DNA of 35,102 nt from the IMG/VR virus record IMGVR_UViG_3300022929_002751, positions 1 to 35,102 of that record; one strand, given 5' to 3'. The notes below the pieces were generated by a model. The model worked only from the letters and a program-made list of their open reading frames with translations. It made no database searches and was not told the DNA's origin. The DNA comes from a virus. A program made the position numbers and the translations under genes. Positions 1-7,653 of this stretch are shown in pieces; the stretch's first letter is position 1; each line of letters begins with the position of its first letter.

Positions 1-2
1 TG

Positions 3-947
3 TCACCTGATCCTGCCACTGTGAGATTGATTCAGCAGACGCTTCATCTACACATACTGGGTTGGCAAGAACAAGGAACTGCTCCTCAAGAATACATACG
101 GTCGGTACATCCACGAATACGGCGAGTGATACAATCTCTTTGGCGGTCTGGGCGTGTCACCTATCATTGTAATGCTGTTGTGGGATCACTCACGGAGGTT
201 CATCGCCCTTGGTGGCAGTTTGATCAGTATTTGGCTTATTCAGATCAAACTTGTACGGGTACGCCTACACACCATTATGCTGTACAGAATCTAACCAGCA
301 AACCACATAGACGTTACCTTGTTCGTGAACTGTTGAGTCGTGTGCCCAACCAAGGCAGAATAAGTTTCACAGGCAGAGCTGGCATAGGCGCAGGAGAAGA
401 TCCTGTTGATCATCACTATCCAGATCCTCAAGTGGAAGGCTTTTGGCCACCAGGTACAGATCGTTGGCAGTTGACTGAACACATGGATGTTCCTAGCGCA
501 CCCGTTGGTGTGTGGAACACTGTGGCTCATGTGTTGGTATCTGAAACCATGCGTGATCCTCCTGTGGTACCAACTGAAAAGACTTGGCAGGCAATTGGTG
601 TGGGTAAACCTTTTGTTTGTGTGGGTCCACCTGGACTGAATCAGTGGATGCGTGAACAAGGCTATGAACCTATGACGGGTTTGGACTATGCTTGGGATAC
701 TATAGAGGATTGGCAAGCTCGTATACGTGGCTGTGTAAGGGCGCTACGTGATCATTACTCACGTTATACACCTGAGGAGATACACGAGGACAATCGCCCA
801 GTGGTAAAGGCAAATCTTGCTCGCTATCATCAAGCATTGCTTGAACCATTGCCTGGGGTGTGTGCGAGTCATTATTTAAAAACACCAAGCGCACAAAACT
901 TGGTAGATCATTTATACAAGGTACAGGCACATGTTAGCAGGCAATGA
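3..947 (+). CDS. Glycosyltransferase-like protein, 5' partial
   Basis: The frame is open to the left edge, so the N-terminus is missing; the GTG at 21 is only the first start-like codon in the window. The C-terminal half has the pattern SET...PTEKTWQAIGVGKPFVCVGPPG followed by a GYEP...D segment, which resembles the sugar-nucleotide-binding half of GT10 fucosyltransferases (TEK, then a conserved G-PF---G-PG). It is a diverged paralogue of the next gene, sharing the KPHR, SET/TET, TEK and PG positions in the same order. It overlaps the next gene by 17 bases. A role in glycan modification of virion or host surface is inference. No stop or frameshift is seen inside. Confidence 0.55.
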   Translation, partial: SPDPATVRLIQQTLHLHILGWQEQGTAPQEYIRSVHPRIRRVIQSLWRSGRVTYHCNAVVGSLTEVHRPWWQFDQYLAYSDQTCTGTPTHHYAVQNLTSKPHRRYLVRELLSRVPNQGRISFTGRAGIGAGEDPVDHHYPDPQVEGFWPPGTDRWQLTEHMDVPSAPVGVWNTVAHVLVSETMRDPPVVPTEKTWQAIGVGKPFVCVGPPGLNQWMREQGYEPMTGLDYAWDTIEDWQARIRGCVRALRDHYSRYTPEEIHEDNRPVVKANLARYHQALLEPLPGVCASHYLKTPSAQNLVDHLYKVQAHVSRQ

Positions 948-1995
948 ACTAGATTGGAGACAGTTTGCTGATCTTGAAACAGCTGAATTGCCCAAAGGTA
1001 CAATACACATTGTGGATTGGGGAGAAGAACTACAGAGCATGAACAATTGGGCAGACCATTGTTTCATGTTGGGTCATTACAGTGCTAAAACTAGACATCA
1101 AAGACGCAGAGAACTCAAACAACGAGTGCGTGAACACAGTATACACTATTGGTGTAACAGTGTGGATCCTAGTCTAGCAGATAGAGGCGAGTGGGTTCAC
1201 AGTTGGCCCGAGTATGATTACAGATTAGGATATCAACGTCCTATACCAACAGATCAATTGCCACTAAGACTGTATCACACACAAAATAGACTGCTCAAGC
1301 CACATAGAACACAATTGGTACAGAGTCTATGGGATTGGGATAGGTTTGCGCATGGCACTGTGAGCTACACTCAAACTCGTGAAATACAATATCAACACTA
1401 CGGAGAATATAAACCTTTAAGACTCACTGACAAATGGCAAGATCATGTGTACACTTGGTTGCCCAGTTATGAATCACATGATCCTGAACTGATACCTGAT
1501 GTACACAACAATCCAGCACCACCGTTGGAGTTTTGGTATTCAGCTGCGATCAATATTGTTACTGAAACTCTATTGAGATATCCTAATTGTACTGAAAAGA
1601 TATGGAGTTGCGTATGTTGGGGGCGTCCTTGGATAGCAGTGGCAGCACCTGGAACACATGAACTGTTTGAATCACAGGGCTTTGAACTGTTTCCACATAT
1701 TGATTACAGCTTTGATCACATGCCAAATGTTAATGATAGAATCAAACACATAGTGGGTCAGTTGCGAAGTTGGGCAGACTGTGATCCTACGGAACTATAT
1801 CTAAGCTGGAAACCAACAGCAGAACGTAATAGACGTAGACTATTGGAAAAGATAGCATATGATGATATACCTTACATTATACTAGACGATAAAATTGAAT
1901 TTATGCCAATGGCTCTACGTATGAAAAACTTGGTGTTGAACAGCCAACAACAGGCACAAGACATTTTGAAAGACTACTGTATAAATGATTGGTAA
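931..1995 (+). CDS. Glycosyltransferase-like protein (paralogue of upstream gene)
   Basis: A 354-residue protein starting at an ATG inside the end of the preceding gene, so translation is probably coupled. Motifs near residues 210-260 (TET, CTEKIWSCVCWGRPW, AAPGTHELFESQGFE) resemble the C-terminal domain of GT10 fucosyltransferase-like enzymes. The N-terminal half is rich in Trp, His and Tyr and matches no family I recognise. The order of conserved blocks is the same as in the upstream gene, so the two are tandem duplicates that have diverged widely. No membrane segment or signal peptide is seen, so it should be cytosolic. The enzyme class is a motif-level call and the substrate is unknown. 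Confidence 0.55.
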   Translation: MLAGNELDWRQFADLETAELPKGTIHIVDWGEELQSMNNWADHCFMLGHYSAKTRHQRRRELKQRVREHSIHYWCNSVDPSLADRGEWVHSWPEYDYRLGYQRPIPTDQLPLRLYHTQNRLLKPHRTQLVQSLWDWDRFAHGTVSYTQTREIQYQHYGEYKPLRLTDKWQDHVYTWLPSYESHDPELIPDVHNNPAPPLEFWYSAAINIVTETLLRYPNCTEKIWSCVCWGRPWIAVAAPGTHELFESQGFELFPHIDYSFDHMPNVNDRIKHIVGQLRSWADCDPTELYLSWKPTAERNRRRLLEKIAYDDIPYIILDDKIEFMPMALRMKNLVLNSQQQAQDILKDYCINDW

Positions 1996-1998
1996 ATA
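1991..1998 (+). promoter_or_regulatory. T4-type late promoter, GGTAAATA
   Basis: This variant of TATAAATA overlaps the stop of the upstream gene and would start RNA near 2004, leaving a short leader with a GGAGG ribosome site before the ATG at 2024. Confidence 0.45.
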
Positions 1999-2023
1999 TT
2001 TGTGTAAGCCGGAGGATATTAAT

Positions 2024-2212
2024 ATGAGCAGTTACACTAAATTGACCATTGATCTCGAAGTTGGCCAAACTATCCTAGTAGGAAAGAACAAAGAACCAGC
2101 TACCATCACAAAAATTGAATTTTTTGAACGAACAGGCGAAATCAGTCTGGGCACAACAAAAGGCAAACGAAAGGCAATGACGTTTAGTTTGCCTAAGAGT
2201 GATGCGGCTTAG
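2024..2212 (+). CDS. Small hypothetical protein
   Basis: A 62-residue protein. The start at 2024 is chosen over an in-frame ATG at 1985 because GGAGG lies 9 bases upstream and the earlier start would precede the putative late promoter's transcription start. The sequence alternates polar and hydrophobic residues (TKLTIDLEVGQTILVG, then TITKIEFFERTGEISL), suggesting a small all-beta fold. No catalytic motif is seen. The family is not recognised. Confidence 0.7.
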   Translation: MSSYTKLTIDLEVGQTILVGKNKEPATITKIEFFERTGEISLGTTKGKRKAMTFSLPKSDAA

Positions 2213-2220
2213 AATAAATA
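2213..2220 (+). promoter_or_regulatory. Late promoter AATAAATA
   Basis: One base off the T4 late consensus and only 4 bases before the ATG at 2225, so the RNA should begin at or next to the start codon. Confidence 0.5.
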
Positions 2221-2224
2221 CTGT

Positions 2225-2461
2225 ATGAAGATCATTGATATTACGGGATTGGCTGAATGGAAAGCCAGCAAAGAACTATGTAAAAGTTCAAAACCAGATA
2301 GTGCTCTTGGTGCTAGTGCCTTGAGTAGTTGTAGATCACAAGGACTACGTGCTAGAGATAGTAAGGTTAGTGCCAAGTATGGCGGCAACAAAAAGCGCAA
2401 AAAGATCAAAGGTAAAGTCAAAGGTAAAAAGTACGGCGGATCACTACCAGATTGGAGTTAG
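2225..2461 (+). CDS. Small basic Ser/Lys-rich phage protein
   Basis: A 78-residue protein. The middle carries SALGASALSSCRSQGLRAR, and the C-terminus is a run of Lys and Gly (KKRKKIKGKVKGKK). Short basic proteins of this kind are common near structural genes of marine T4-like phages, and binding to nucleic acid is plausible from charge alone. No ribosome site precedes the ATG, and a late promoter lies 4 bases upstream, so the message may be leaderless. The next gene begins 1 base after its stop. Confidence 0.6.
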   Translation: MKIIDITGLAEWKASKELCKSSKPDSALGASALSSCRSQGLRARDSKVSAKYGGNKKRKKIKGKVKGKKYGGSLPDWS

Positions 2462-2462
2462 G

Positions 2463-2987
2463 ATGTCTAGGGCAGGTAAATTCTTAATAGCAAGTCCTAC
2501 ACTACAAGGCTTCTTTCATCAAAGTGTAATCTTCGTTTATGAAGATAACAATAACGGCAGCGGCGGACTTATAATCAACAGGCCCAGTGGTAGATTTTTA
2601 GCAGACCTATTACAACAACATAGTATACCATATCCTCCTAACATGGATCCAATATTCATAGGAGGTCCAATGCAACCTATGAGCGTGATGATGATGCACA
2701 CAGACGAGTTCTTCAGTTCAAACACGTTAAGAACACCAAGTGGTATAAGTATCAGCAGCGACGACTTTATGATTGATAAAATTGTACAAGGCAATCGACC
2801 AAACGGTTTTAAAATATTTGGCGGTGCCGCAGGTTGGGGACCAGGACAACTAGACAAAGAAATGTCAATGAACAGTTGGTTACTAACAGACTTGCCGCAA
2901 CGTGTAATTTGGGACCGCAAAGCTGGAGAAGTTTGGCAAGCAAGTGTTGATCATGTAAGTAGTTCGATGTTTAACCAATACTTTTAA
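2463..2987 (+). CDS. yqgE: YqgE/AlgH (UPF0301) family protein
   Basis: A 174-residue protein starting at an ATG with GGAG 5 bases upstream; the longer in-frame start at 2349 lies inside the previous gene and adds a Lys-rich tail foreign to the family. Family features are the N-terminal GKFLIASPTL, FHQSVIFVYED, GLIINRPSG near residue 40, and FIGGPM near residue 70; the C-terminal part has GYAGWG-like GGAAGWGPGQLDKE. Length fits YqgE (about 180 residues). The biochemical role of the family is not established. A host-type conserved gene in a phage is unusual, and it lies in line with late genes. Confidence 0.8.
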   Translation: MSRAGKFLIASPTLQGFFHQSVIFVYEDNNNGSGGLIINRPSGRFLADLLQQHSIPYPPNMDPIFIGGPMQPMSVMMMHTDEFFSSNTLRTPSGISISSDDFMIDKIVQGNRPNGFKIFGGAAGWGPGQLDKEMSMNSWLLTDLPQRVIWDRKAGEVWQASVDHVSSSMFNQYF

Positions 2988-2988
2988 T

Positions 2989-3549
2989 ATGAAACACGCA
3001 ACAAATTTAGGAATAATGGACAGTATTAACTGGGAACAGTTTATATCTGATCTAGAACAACAAACACCTGGTACTATTGCTCCGCATACAGGACTAGGAT
3101 ATAGTGATGATGGCAACTTAGAAGTTGTAACCAAGCCTGAAGACCTTGATGCTACTTTGAATACTTGGAATAACGCAGGCTATAAGATTGTTAGCGAAGG
3201 TGGTAGTGCTGAATGGCAGATGTATTACCCAGGCGTTAACTTTGATGAAAGTGTACAAGCAAAACTTATGGAGTACATTGGTGTTGAAGAAGCCAATGCT
3301 TGTTGGGTAAGCATGGTAAAGCCAGGTTTCTGTTGTCCTTGGCATATTGATCAACACGAACTTCGCAGTTTTGGATTAGGAAGATATCATATACATTTAA
3401 CCAATGACATGGGCCATGTGTTTATGATTGAAGATGAATATTATATCAATCAACCCGTTGGCACAGTTTATAAATGGCGTGATCCTTTTATTTGGCATGC
3501 TGGCTTTAATGGCGGCAGGAAAAATAAATGGTTGCTAAATTTTGTATGA
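2989..3549 (+). CDS. 2-oxoglutarate/Fe(II) oxygenase-like (Asp/Asn hydroxylase type)
   Basis: A 186-residue protein. The core resembles the double-stranded beta-helix of aspartyl/asparaginyl beta-hydroxylases: an HxD pair in CCPWHIDQHE near residue 122, RYHIHLTND about 14 residues later, and a distal His in FIWHAGFNGG near residue 171 followed by a basic residue and a terminal beta strand. Those three residues would bind iron. Phage members of this superfamily are common, and their substrates are usually unknown. The start at 2989 follows the YqgE stop by one base; an internal ATG at 3016 is the alternative. No signal peptide is seen. Confidence 0.65.
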   Translation: MKHATNLGIMDSINWEQFISDLEQQTPGTIAPHTGLGYSDDGNLEVVTKPEDLDATLNTWNNAGYKIVSEGGSAEWQMYYPGVNFDESVQAKLMEYIGVEEANACWVSMVKPGFCCPWHIDQHELRSFGLGRYHIHLTNDMGHVFMIEDEYYINQPVGTVYKWRDPFIWHAGFNGGRKNKWLLNFV

Positions 3550-3554
3550 TGTGT

Positions 3555-3562
3555 TATAAATA
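3555..3562 (+). promoter_or_regulatory. Late promoter TATAAATA (perfect)
   Basis: Exact match to the T4 late promoter, 19 bases before the ATG at 3582, with an AGGAG ribosome site in between. Confidence 0.75.
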
Positions 3563-3581
3563 TTCTATAGGAGAATAAAAA

Positions 3582-3947
3582 ATGTTTAGGTTAGCCCTGG
3601 CATTTGTCTTGGGTCTGAACATCGTATCCTCTGCAAGTGCCCAACAGGAATCACAAGAAAAGCGTTTCTTTACTTATCAGAGTTGCGATAACGCATTAAG
3701 AATGACAAACCTTGTAATGAAAAAATACGGGGAACAGGCCTTGTTTCAAGGCACAGGTTTACAATTTCATATGAGCGGACAGCCATACACCAGTTCGATG
3801 ATGTTTTTTGTTAATCAAGATACAGGAAGTTGGAGTTTGATTTCATTATATCCAGATGGAACATCCTGTATGGTTGCCAATGGTAGAGAGTTTACGCCTT
3901 GGAATGGTAAAAAGCTAGATAAAGAACCAATAGGTACTCCTAATTGA
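3582..3947 (+). CDS. Exported small protein, unknown function
   Basis: A 121-residue protein with a clear Sec signal peptide: MFR, a hydrophobic core LALAFVLGLNIV, then SSASAQQ with cleavage expected after ASA. The mature part has two Cys (SCDNALRM and TSCMVANG) that could form a disulfide in the periplasm. AGGAG precedes the ATG and a perfect late promoter lies upstream. The family is not recognised. Its last codons overlap the TTG start of the next gene as TTGA, suggesting paired translation. Confidence 0.75.
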   Translation: MFRLALAFVLGLNIVSSASAQQESQEKRFFTYQSCDNALRMTNLVMKKYGEQALFQGTGLQFHMSGQPYTSSMMFFVNQDTGSWSLISLYPDGTSCMVANGREFTPWNGKKLDKEPIGTPN

Positions 3948-4138
3948 CTTGGGCATTAGTTTTTATCTATTTTTACGACTCAGTTCCTTATGTAGAGTTT
4001 GTAAGTGGACATAAAGATATGTATGAATGTTTTTACGCTAGAGAAGACCTTAGCAAAGAAGTAGGCAAAGGCAATGGTTATTTTGAAGCAGGTCAACAAG
4101 CAATCTGTATTAACATGGTCAAAGGTCTCGAATTATAA
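3944..4138 (+). CDS. Small protein with TTG start coupled to upstream stop
   Basis: A 64-residue protein beginning at TTG in a TTGA overlap with the previous stop. It has a short hydrophobic N-terminus (TWALVFIYFYD), then a Cys (MYECFYARED) and a C-terminal AICI segment. The layout is similar to the 31201-31425 protein (hydrophobic start, then a Glu-Cys about 30 residues in, then a late Cys), so they may be distant relatives. It could be a periplasmic or membrane-anchored peptide with one disulfide. Function unknown. Confidence 0.6.
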   Translation: MTWALVFIYFYDSVPYVEFVSGHKDMYECFYAREDLSKEVGKGNGYFEAGQQAICINMVKGLEL

Positions 4139-4141
4139 ATA
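4134..4141 (+). promoter_or_regulatory. Late promoter TATAAATA (perfect), leaderless spacing
   Basis: Exact consensus, with 5 bases between its last A and the ATG at 4147. In T4 the consensus spans about -13 to -6, so +1 falls on the A of the ATG. Confidence 0.75.
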
Positions 4142-4146
4142 TTGAC

Positions 4147-4662
4147 ATGAGCGACACGTTAGTTATTAATGCCGATGGGCAGCCTGTAAGCTATCTACCA
4201 TTGAGTGCGGTTCAATGGAAAGAAGCAATCCTTTACATGTATCACGATAAATGTACAGTATTAAATTGGTACGACGATTGGGTGGTCCGGAGCCCCCGGT
4301 GGGAAACGAGAGTGCCGGCGGTGATAATGCTGAAAGATTACCTCCGGCGCACACGAAACCCTAGATTCAGCAAAAACAATTTATATCTAAGAGACCAATA
4401 CACATGCCAGTATTGCTCAAACAAATTTCCAAAATCACAGTTAACAATAGATCATGTAGTACCTCTAAGCAAAGGCGGCGGAACATCTTGGCTTAATTGT
4501 GTATGTGCTTGTATGCCTTGTAACAGTACAAAAAGCAATCGCACAGACATCAAGCCAAAACACAAGCCTTACAAGCCTGGATATTATGAACTAGTGAGAA
4601 AGCGTAAACTAATGGACATACAAATTAGACATCCGAGTTGGGAAGCATGGCTAGACTTGTAG
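4147..4662 (+). CDS. HNH endonuclease
   Basis: A 171-residue HNH nuclease. The C-terminal zinc-type HNH core reads YTCQYC, LTIDHVVPLSKGG, W-N, then CMPCN, i.e. two CxxC pairs framing the IDHVVP catalytic His. The N-terminal half (DWVVRSPRWETRVPAVIM) is a conserved preceding region of this subfamily. There is no intron or group I context, so it is not obviously a homing enzyme. The segment 4279-4346 is much richer in G+C than the rest of the gene. No ribosome site precedes the ATG; the message is predicted to be leaderless. It overlaps the next gene by 16 bases. Confidence 0.8.
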   Translation: MSDTLVINADGQPVSYLPLSAVQWKEAILYMYHDKCTVLNWYDDWVVRSPRWETRVPAVIMLKDYLRRTRNPRFSKNNLYLRDQYTCQYCSNKFPKSQLTIDHVVPLSKGGGTSWLNCVCACMPCNSTKSNRTDIKPKHKPYKPGYYELVRKRKLMDIQIRHPSWEAWLDL

Positions 4663-5207
4663 CATTTGGATGTAGTTTTACCCGAGGAGATGGCTTACAA
4701 GATAGAGCCAAACAAGCATGGCCAGCAGTGCTAAGTCAACTGCTAGGGCGCTCCTGTGTGAATATGGGCATCCAAGGTGCGAGCAATAAAGAAATATGGA
4801 ATACATTGGTTGACACACGTTTCAAAGCAAATGATATTGTATTTGTAAATTGGACATTCTGTCATAGGGCTATGTTTAATCAGCAACAGCTTATCGCAAC
4901 AAGAGATCCTATGACCGAAGAAGAAGAGTTTTATTATAAAAAACTATACACCAAAAAACATGGCAAAGATGAATGGATTGTGCTTATGAATCATGCTGGT
5001 AGATATCTACGCAGCAAGAATATAAAAATGTTCAACACAGTAATTGAACGTAATATGGGTAGATGGTTACCTAGATACAATATGGAAACTATACTGCCTG
5101 CTCATTGGGAAAAGTATCAACACAAGTATGAGAAAGCCCTAGACGGATCACATCCAGGGCCACTAGCTCATGCCGCTTTCGCTCAAAGAATCTCTGAACT
5201 TATTTAA
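4647..5207 (+). CDS. SGNH/GDSL-type hydrolase-like protein
   Basis: A 186-residue protein. SGNH blocks are visible: FGCSFTRGDG near residue 8 (nucleophile Ser), NMGIQGASN near residue 36, and DGSHPGPLAHAAFA near residue 165 (catalytic Asp-x-x-His). The family hydrolyses esters, often deacylating lipids or glycans. The start at 4647 is taken as the first ATG after a weak GGGAAG; a TTG at 4638 is possible. The gene ends convergently with the minus-strand YbaN-like gene, their stops overlapping by 8 bases. Phage members may act on surface glycans; that is inference. Confidence 0.65.
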   Translation: MARLVAFGCSFTRGDGLQDRAKQAWPAVLSQLLGRSCVNMGIQGASNKEIWNTLVDTRFKANDIVFVNWTFCHRAMFNQQQLIATRDPMTEEEEFYYKKLYTKKHGKDEWIVLMNHAGRYLRSKNIKMFNTVIERNMGRWLPRYNMETILPAHWEKYQHKYEKALDGSHPGPLAHAAFAQRISELI

Positions 5208-5616
5208 ACCACGCTATCTTTTCTCCGGCAGCTTTACGTCTATCGTACTCTTCAGGTGTGCTTGGATATCTCCAGCAATAAATTGCTACCAATATCATGA
5301 AGCTACCTGTCCAAAGTGCTGCCTTTTCATTACCTGTAGCAAAGTAGGTAAATGCTACTGTGGTAGCCATTGTAGCAACCATAAAGTATTTTAATTTCAA
5401 CGGAAACACTTTTTTACTCTGCCAGTTTGTAAGGAATGGTCCAAACAATTTATGGTTATACAACCAGTCGTGCATTCTTTTGCTGCTTTTGGCAAAACAA
5501 TATGCTGCCATTACAACAAAAATACTCCACGGTAGTCCAGGAAGAATAACTCCTAAATAGGCAATGCCAAGCAATATAAAGCCGGCAGCTGCCCATAACA
5601 TTTTACGTAATTTCAT
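5200..5616 (-). CDS. YbaN-like (DUF454) inner-membrane protein
   Basis: A 138-residue membrane protein. DUF454 features: N-terminal helix [40 protein letters not shown] with the typical PGLP and AxxCFAKSS, then [14 protein letters not shown], and two further membrane segments near residues 78-115. Its ATG lies within the last 14 bases of the hemA-like gene on the same strand, so they form a two-gene coupled operon. The biochemical role of DUF454 is not established. Pairing with ALAS may mean a link to haem or to membrane conditions; that is inference. Confidence 0.75.
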   Translation of the reverse strand: MKLRKMLWAAAGFILLGIAYLGVILPGLPWSIFVVMAAYCFAKSSKRMHDWLYNHKLFGPFLTNWQSKKVFPLKLKYFMVATMATTVAFTYFATGNEKAALWTGSFMILVAIYCWRYPSTPEEYDRRKAAGEKIAWFK

Positions 5617-6805
5617 CTAATACCTTTCTAACAGCTCTTACACAATCGTCTATCATAGCATCTGTATGAAGAGGTGTAGGAGCAAATCGTAACCTTTCTG
5701 TGCCAACCGGTACTGTAGGATAGTTTATCGGTTGAACGTAAATATTATAGTCTTCTAATAATTTATCACTAATCTCTTTACAGGTCACGGGATTACGAAT
5801 CATAACAGGAACAATATGGGTACAAGATACATCTAAAACTTCAATGTCGTTACACATAAATTTTTGTTTTAATTTCTGTGCTTGAAGTTGGTGTCTATCT
5901 CTTAACTGTTGGTTATCTTTAAGCCATTTAACACTGGCCAATGCGCCAGCACACAACACAGGAGATAAAGATGTAGTGAATATAAAACCAGAAGCAATAG
6001 ATCTTATGGCATCTATCACAATGGAATCTCCGGCAATATATCCACCAGTTACACCAAAAGCCTTGCCTAGCGTACCATTGACAATATCTACACGATGTTG
6101 AATACCTAACTTTTGTAGATACCCTGCTCCATGCTCTCCATACAAACCTACCGCATGGACTTCGTCTATGTAGGTTATTGCCTGGTACTTATCAGCAAGG
6201 TCGCAAATAGCTTCTATTGGACTGACATCGCCATCCATGCTATACACGGATTCAAATACAATGCAGGGGACTTGATTCGCTGCGGTAACCTCTGCCAATA
6301 GATGCTCTAACTGCTCCATATCATTGTGCTGCCAAATGCGTTTGTCAGCACCACTGTGGCGGATACCCTGTATGAGGCTTGCGTGATTCTTTGAGTCACT
6401 CAAAAACACAATGTTGGGAATGATTCGGCTTAAAGCAATTAGACTCCATTCATTTGCGACATAAGCACTAGAAAATAGGAGCGCACTTTCACTACTATGT
6501 AGTCGTGACAGCTCATATTCTAATGCTACATGATAGTGACTTGTGCCGCTTATATTACGAGTACCGCCAGAACCGGCCCCTGTTTGATCTAATGCTGTGT
6601 GCATGGCATCAATTACTATCTTGTGCTGTCCCATTCCCAGATAATCATTGCTACACCAATTTACTATCTCCTTAATAGCATACTTGCCATACCAAATATT
6701 TTTAGGAAACTTACCTCGTTCTCGTAGAATATCGTTGAAAACTCTGTAATTACCTTCTGCTTTTATTTTGTTGATTAGTGTGTCAAACGGTGTTTTATCA
6801 ATCAT
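5603..6805 (-). CDS. hemA: 5-aminolevulinate synthase (C4 pathway)
   Basis: A 400-residue PLP enzyme joining glycine and succinyl-CoA to 5-aminolevulinate, the first step of haem synthesis in alphaproteobacteria. Seen motifs: [49 protein letters not shown], the PLP-binding [15 protein letters not shown], and the lysine loop [13 protein letters not shown] near residue 245, with a C-terminal RLRFAPTP. Length equals bacterial ALAS (about 400). The close alternatives, KBL and BioF of the same fold, are less likely because of the TSHYHVALE and HAVGLYG details, but a search should confirm. A GATAAATA late promoter lies 25 bases upstream; the ribosome site is weak. Confidence 0.88.
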   Translation of the reverse strand: MIDKTPFDTLINKIKAEGNYRVFNDILRERGKFPKNIWYGKYAIKEIVNWCSNDYLGMGQHKIVIDAMHTALDQTGAGSGGTRNISGTSHYHVALEYELSRLHSSESALLFSSAYVANEWSLIALSRIIPNIVFLSDSKNHASLIQGIRHSGADKRIWQHNDMEQLEHLLAEVTAANQVPCIVFESVYSMDGDVSPIEAICDLADKYQAITYIDEVHAVGLYGEHGAGYLQKLGIQHRVDIVNGTLGKAFGVTGGYIAGDSIVIDAIRSIASGFIFTTSLSPVLCAGALASVKWLKDNQQLRDRHQLQAQKLKQKFMCNDIEVLDVSCTHIVPVMIRNPVTCKEISDKLLEDYNIYVQPINYPTVPVGTERLRFAPTPLHTDAMIDDCVRAVRKVLDEIT

Positions 6806-6829
6806 TATGTGCTCTGTTAATGGTAAAAA

Positions 6830-6837
6830 TATTTATC
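6830..6837 (-). promoter_or_regulatory. Late promoter GATAAATA for hemA operon
   Basis: On the minus strand, 24 bases before the hemA ATG; RNA would start near 6824. It suggests ALAS is made late. Confidence 0.6.
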
Positions 6838-6901
6838 AAAACTAAAGTTATGTGATACTATATCTAAATCTGTTGGGTTTTATCTGTACATGATTGAGTA
6901 C

Positions 6902-6909
6902 TTAAATAA
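6902..6909 (+). promoter_or_regulatory. Possible late promoter TTAAATAA
   Basis: A weak match to TATAAATA in the 147-base gap before the 6953 gene. It is the only candidate seen there. Confidence 0.3.
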
Positions 6910-6952
6910 TAGGCTACTTTCAATGTAGTCAACAAGAAGGAGGTATTTCGTT

Positions 6953-7183
6953 ATGGAAATGCTTAATAAAGTAAAAGAGTGGGCAGGCGCATTAGCAAAT
7001 GTTGGTGTTAGCATCGCAGCTCTAGCAATCATTCTAGAAGTTCTAGGACTAGGCAACATGCCATTCATGCCTGACATGAGCGTGGTGGCAAACGTGACAG
7101 CTATGTTATCATCACTAGGTTCTGAAGGAATTATGGGCTTGATTGCTGTATGGGTACTATGGGCTATTTGGCAGCACAAGTAA
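6953..7183 (+). CDS. Small membrane protein, two TM segments
   Basis: A 76-residue protein with a very strong ribosome site (AAGGAGGT, 9 bases before the ATG), so it is probably abundant. Two hydrophobic helices at about residues 13-33 (ALANVGVSIAALAIILEVLG) and 58-74 (IMGLIAVWVLWAIW) flank a Met/Pro-rich turn. Similar small two-helix proteins occur in marine T4-like phages. A holin-like or virion-associated role is possible, but nothing here decides it. An intrinsic terminator follows directly. Confidence 0.7.
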   Translation: MEMLNKVKEWAGALANVGVSIAALAIILEVLGLGNMPFMPDMSVVANVTAMLSSLGSEGIMGLIAVWVLWAIWQHK

Positions 7184-7186
7184 ACA

Positions 7187-7363
7187 TCAACTGGAAGGGG
7201 GCTTCGTGTCCTCTTCCTTTTTTTCTAACCATCTATCATATAATTCTTTGTCCCAATAAGTATAACTGCCAAGCATGGTAGTCATGGTAAACAATCCCAT
7301 AAGATTTAATTCTTTTTGAACCGCTTGATAATCTTCGATCCATTCTTTAATAACTTTTAACAT
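7187..7363 (-). CDS. Small acidic/aromatic protein, 58 aa
   Basis: A short minus-strand ORF filling the gap between two plus-strand genes. It begins MLKVIKEWIEDYQAVQ, continues through a Met-rich LMGLFTMTTMLGSYTYWDKE, and ends EEDTKPPSS. Composition is protein-like, with codon use like the neighbours and no stop in 58 codons. No strong ribosome site is seen. The terminator of the 6953 gene overlaps its last codons. It may be a real host-takeover peptide or chance. Confidence 0.45.
   Translation of the reverse strand: MLKVIKEWIEDYQAVQKELNLMGLFTMTTMLGSYTYWDKELYDRWLEKKEEDTKPPSS
7193..7224 (+). terminator. Intrinsic terminator
   Basis: A 9-bp stem (GGAAGGGGG with a GU-containing partner ending CTCTTCC) followed by seven T, 9 bases after the 6953 gene. 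Confidence 0.75.
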
Positions 7364-7373
7364 ATAGTATATA

Positions 7374-7381
7374 GCTAAATA
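7374..7381 (+). promoter_or_regulatory. Late promoter GCTAAATA, leaderless spacing
   Basis: Five bases separate its last A from the ATG at 7387, so RNA should start at the ATG itself. Confidence 0.6.
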
Positions 7382-7386
7382 GTATT

Positions 7387-7653
7387 ATGAGAGCAACAGA
7401 TATTATACGCATGATGCTGGACATCATTGATCAAAAAGAAATACAGCAGCCTGAACCAAGTGAGCCAGTGGCCAGCAGGTTTAAACAGATATATGATGTG
7501 CTGAGTAAACGTGATACTAGGAGTGTAGCCAATGCTCCTAATGAAGTTGTTACATCAATCGATGCTGTTACAACAGATGCTGGTGGCGGCGTAAATGGTC
7601 CTAAGCATCCAGCAGATATTAGAGTGAAGGACCCTTCACCGTATGGCAAATAG
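7387..7653 (+). CDS. Virion-region protein, hypothetical
   Basis: An 88-residue protein. The N-terminus (RATDIIRMMLDIIDQKE) is a likely amphipathic helix, followed by a Pro/Glu linker and a C-terminal Gly-rich segment with GPKHPADIRVKDPSPYG. It overlaps the next structural-type gene by 11 bases in another frame. Such short proteins precede the next gene's family in marine myoviruses, so a neck, tail or decoration role is likely but unproven. No ribosome site; predicted leaderless transcript. Confidence 0.65.
   Translation: MRATDIIRMMLDIIDQKEIQQPEPSEPVASRFKQIYDVLSKRDTRSVANAPNEVVTSIDAVTTDAGGGVNGPKHPADIRVKDPSPYGK

Noticed and set aside
291-930. Minus-strand ORFs (291-716, 700-930) opposite the first gene
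   Set aside because: They lie wholly in the shadow of a plus-strand gene with clear homology to its neighbour, and their translations are Cys/His-rich without a motif or ribosome site.
2349-2462. Longer YqgE start at 2349
   Set aside because: It sits in the previous gene, adds a Lys-rich tail unlike the family, and the ATG at 2463 has a proper GGAG.
4147-4662. HNH as part of a group I intron
   Set aside because: No split gene flanks it and it sits in a normal operon junction.
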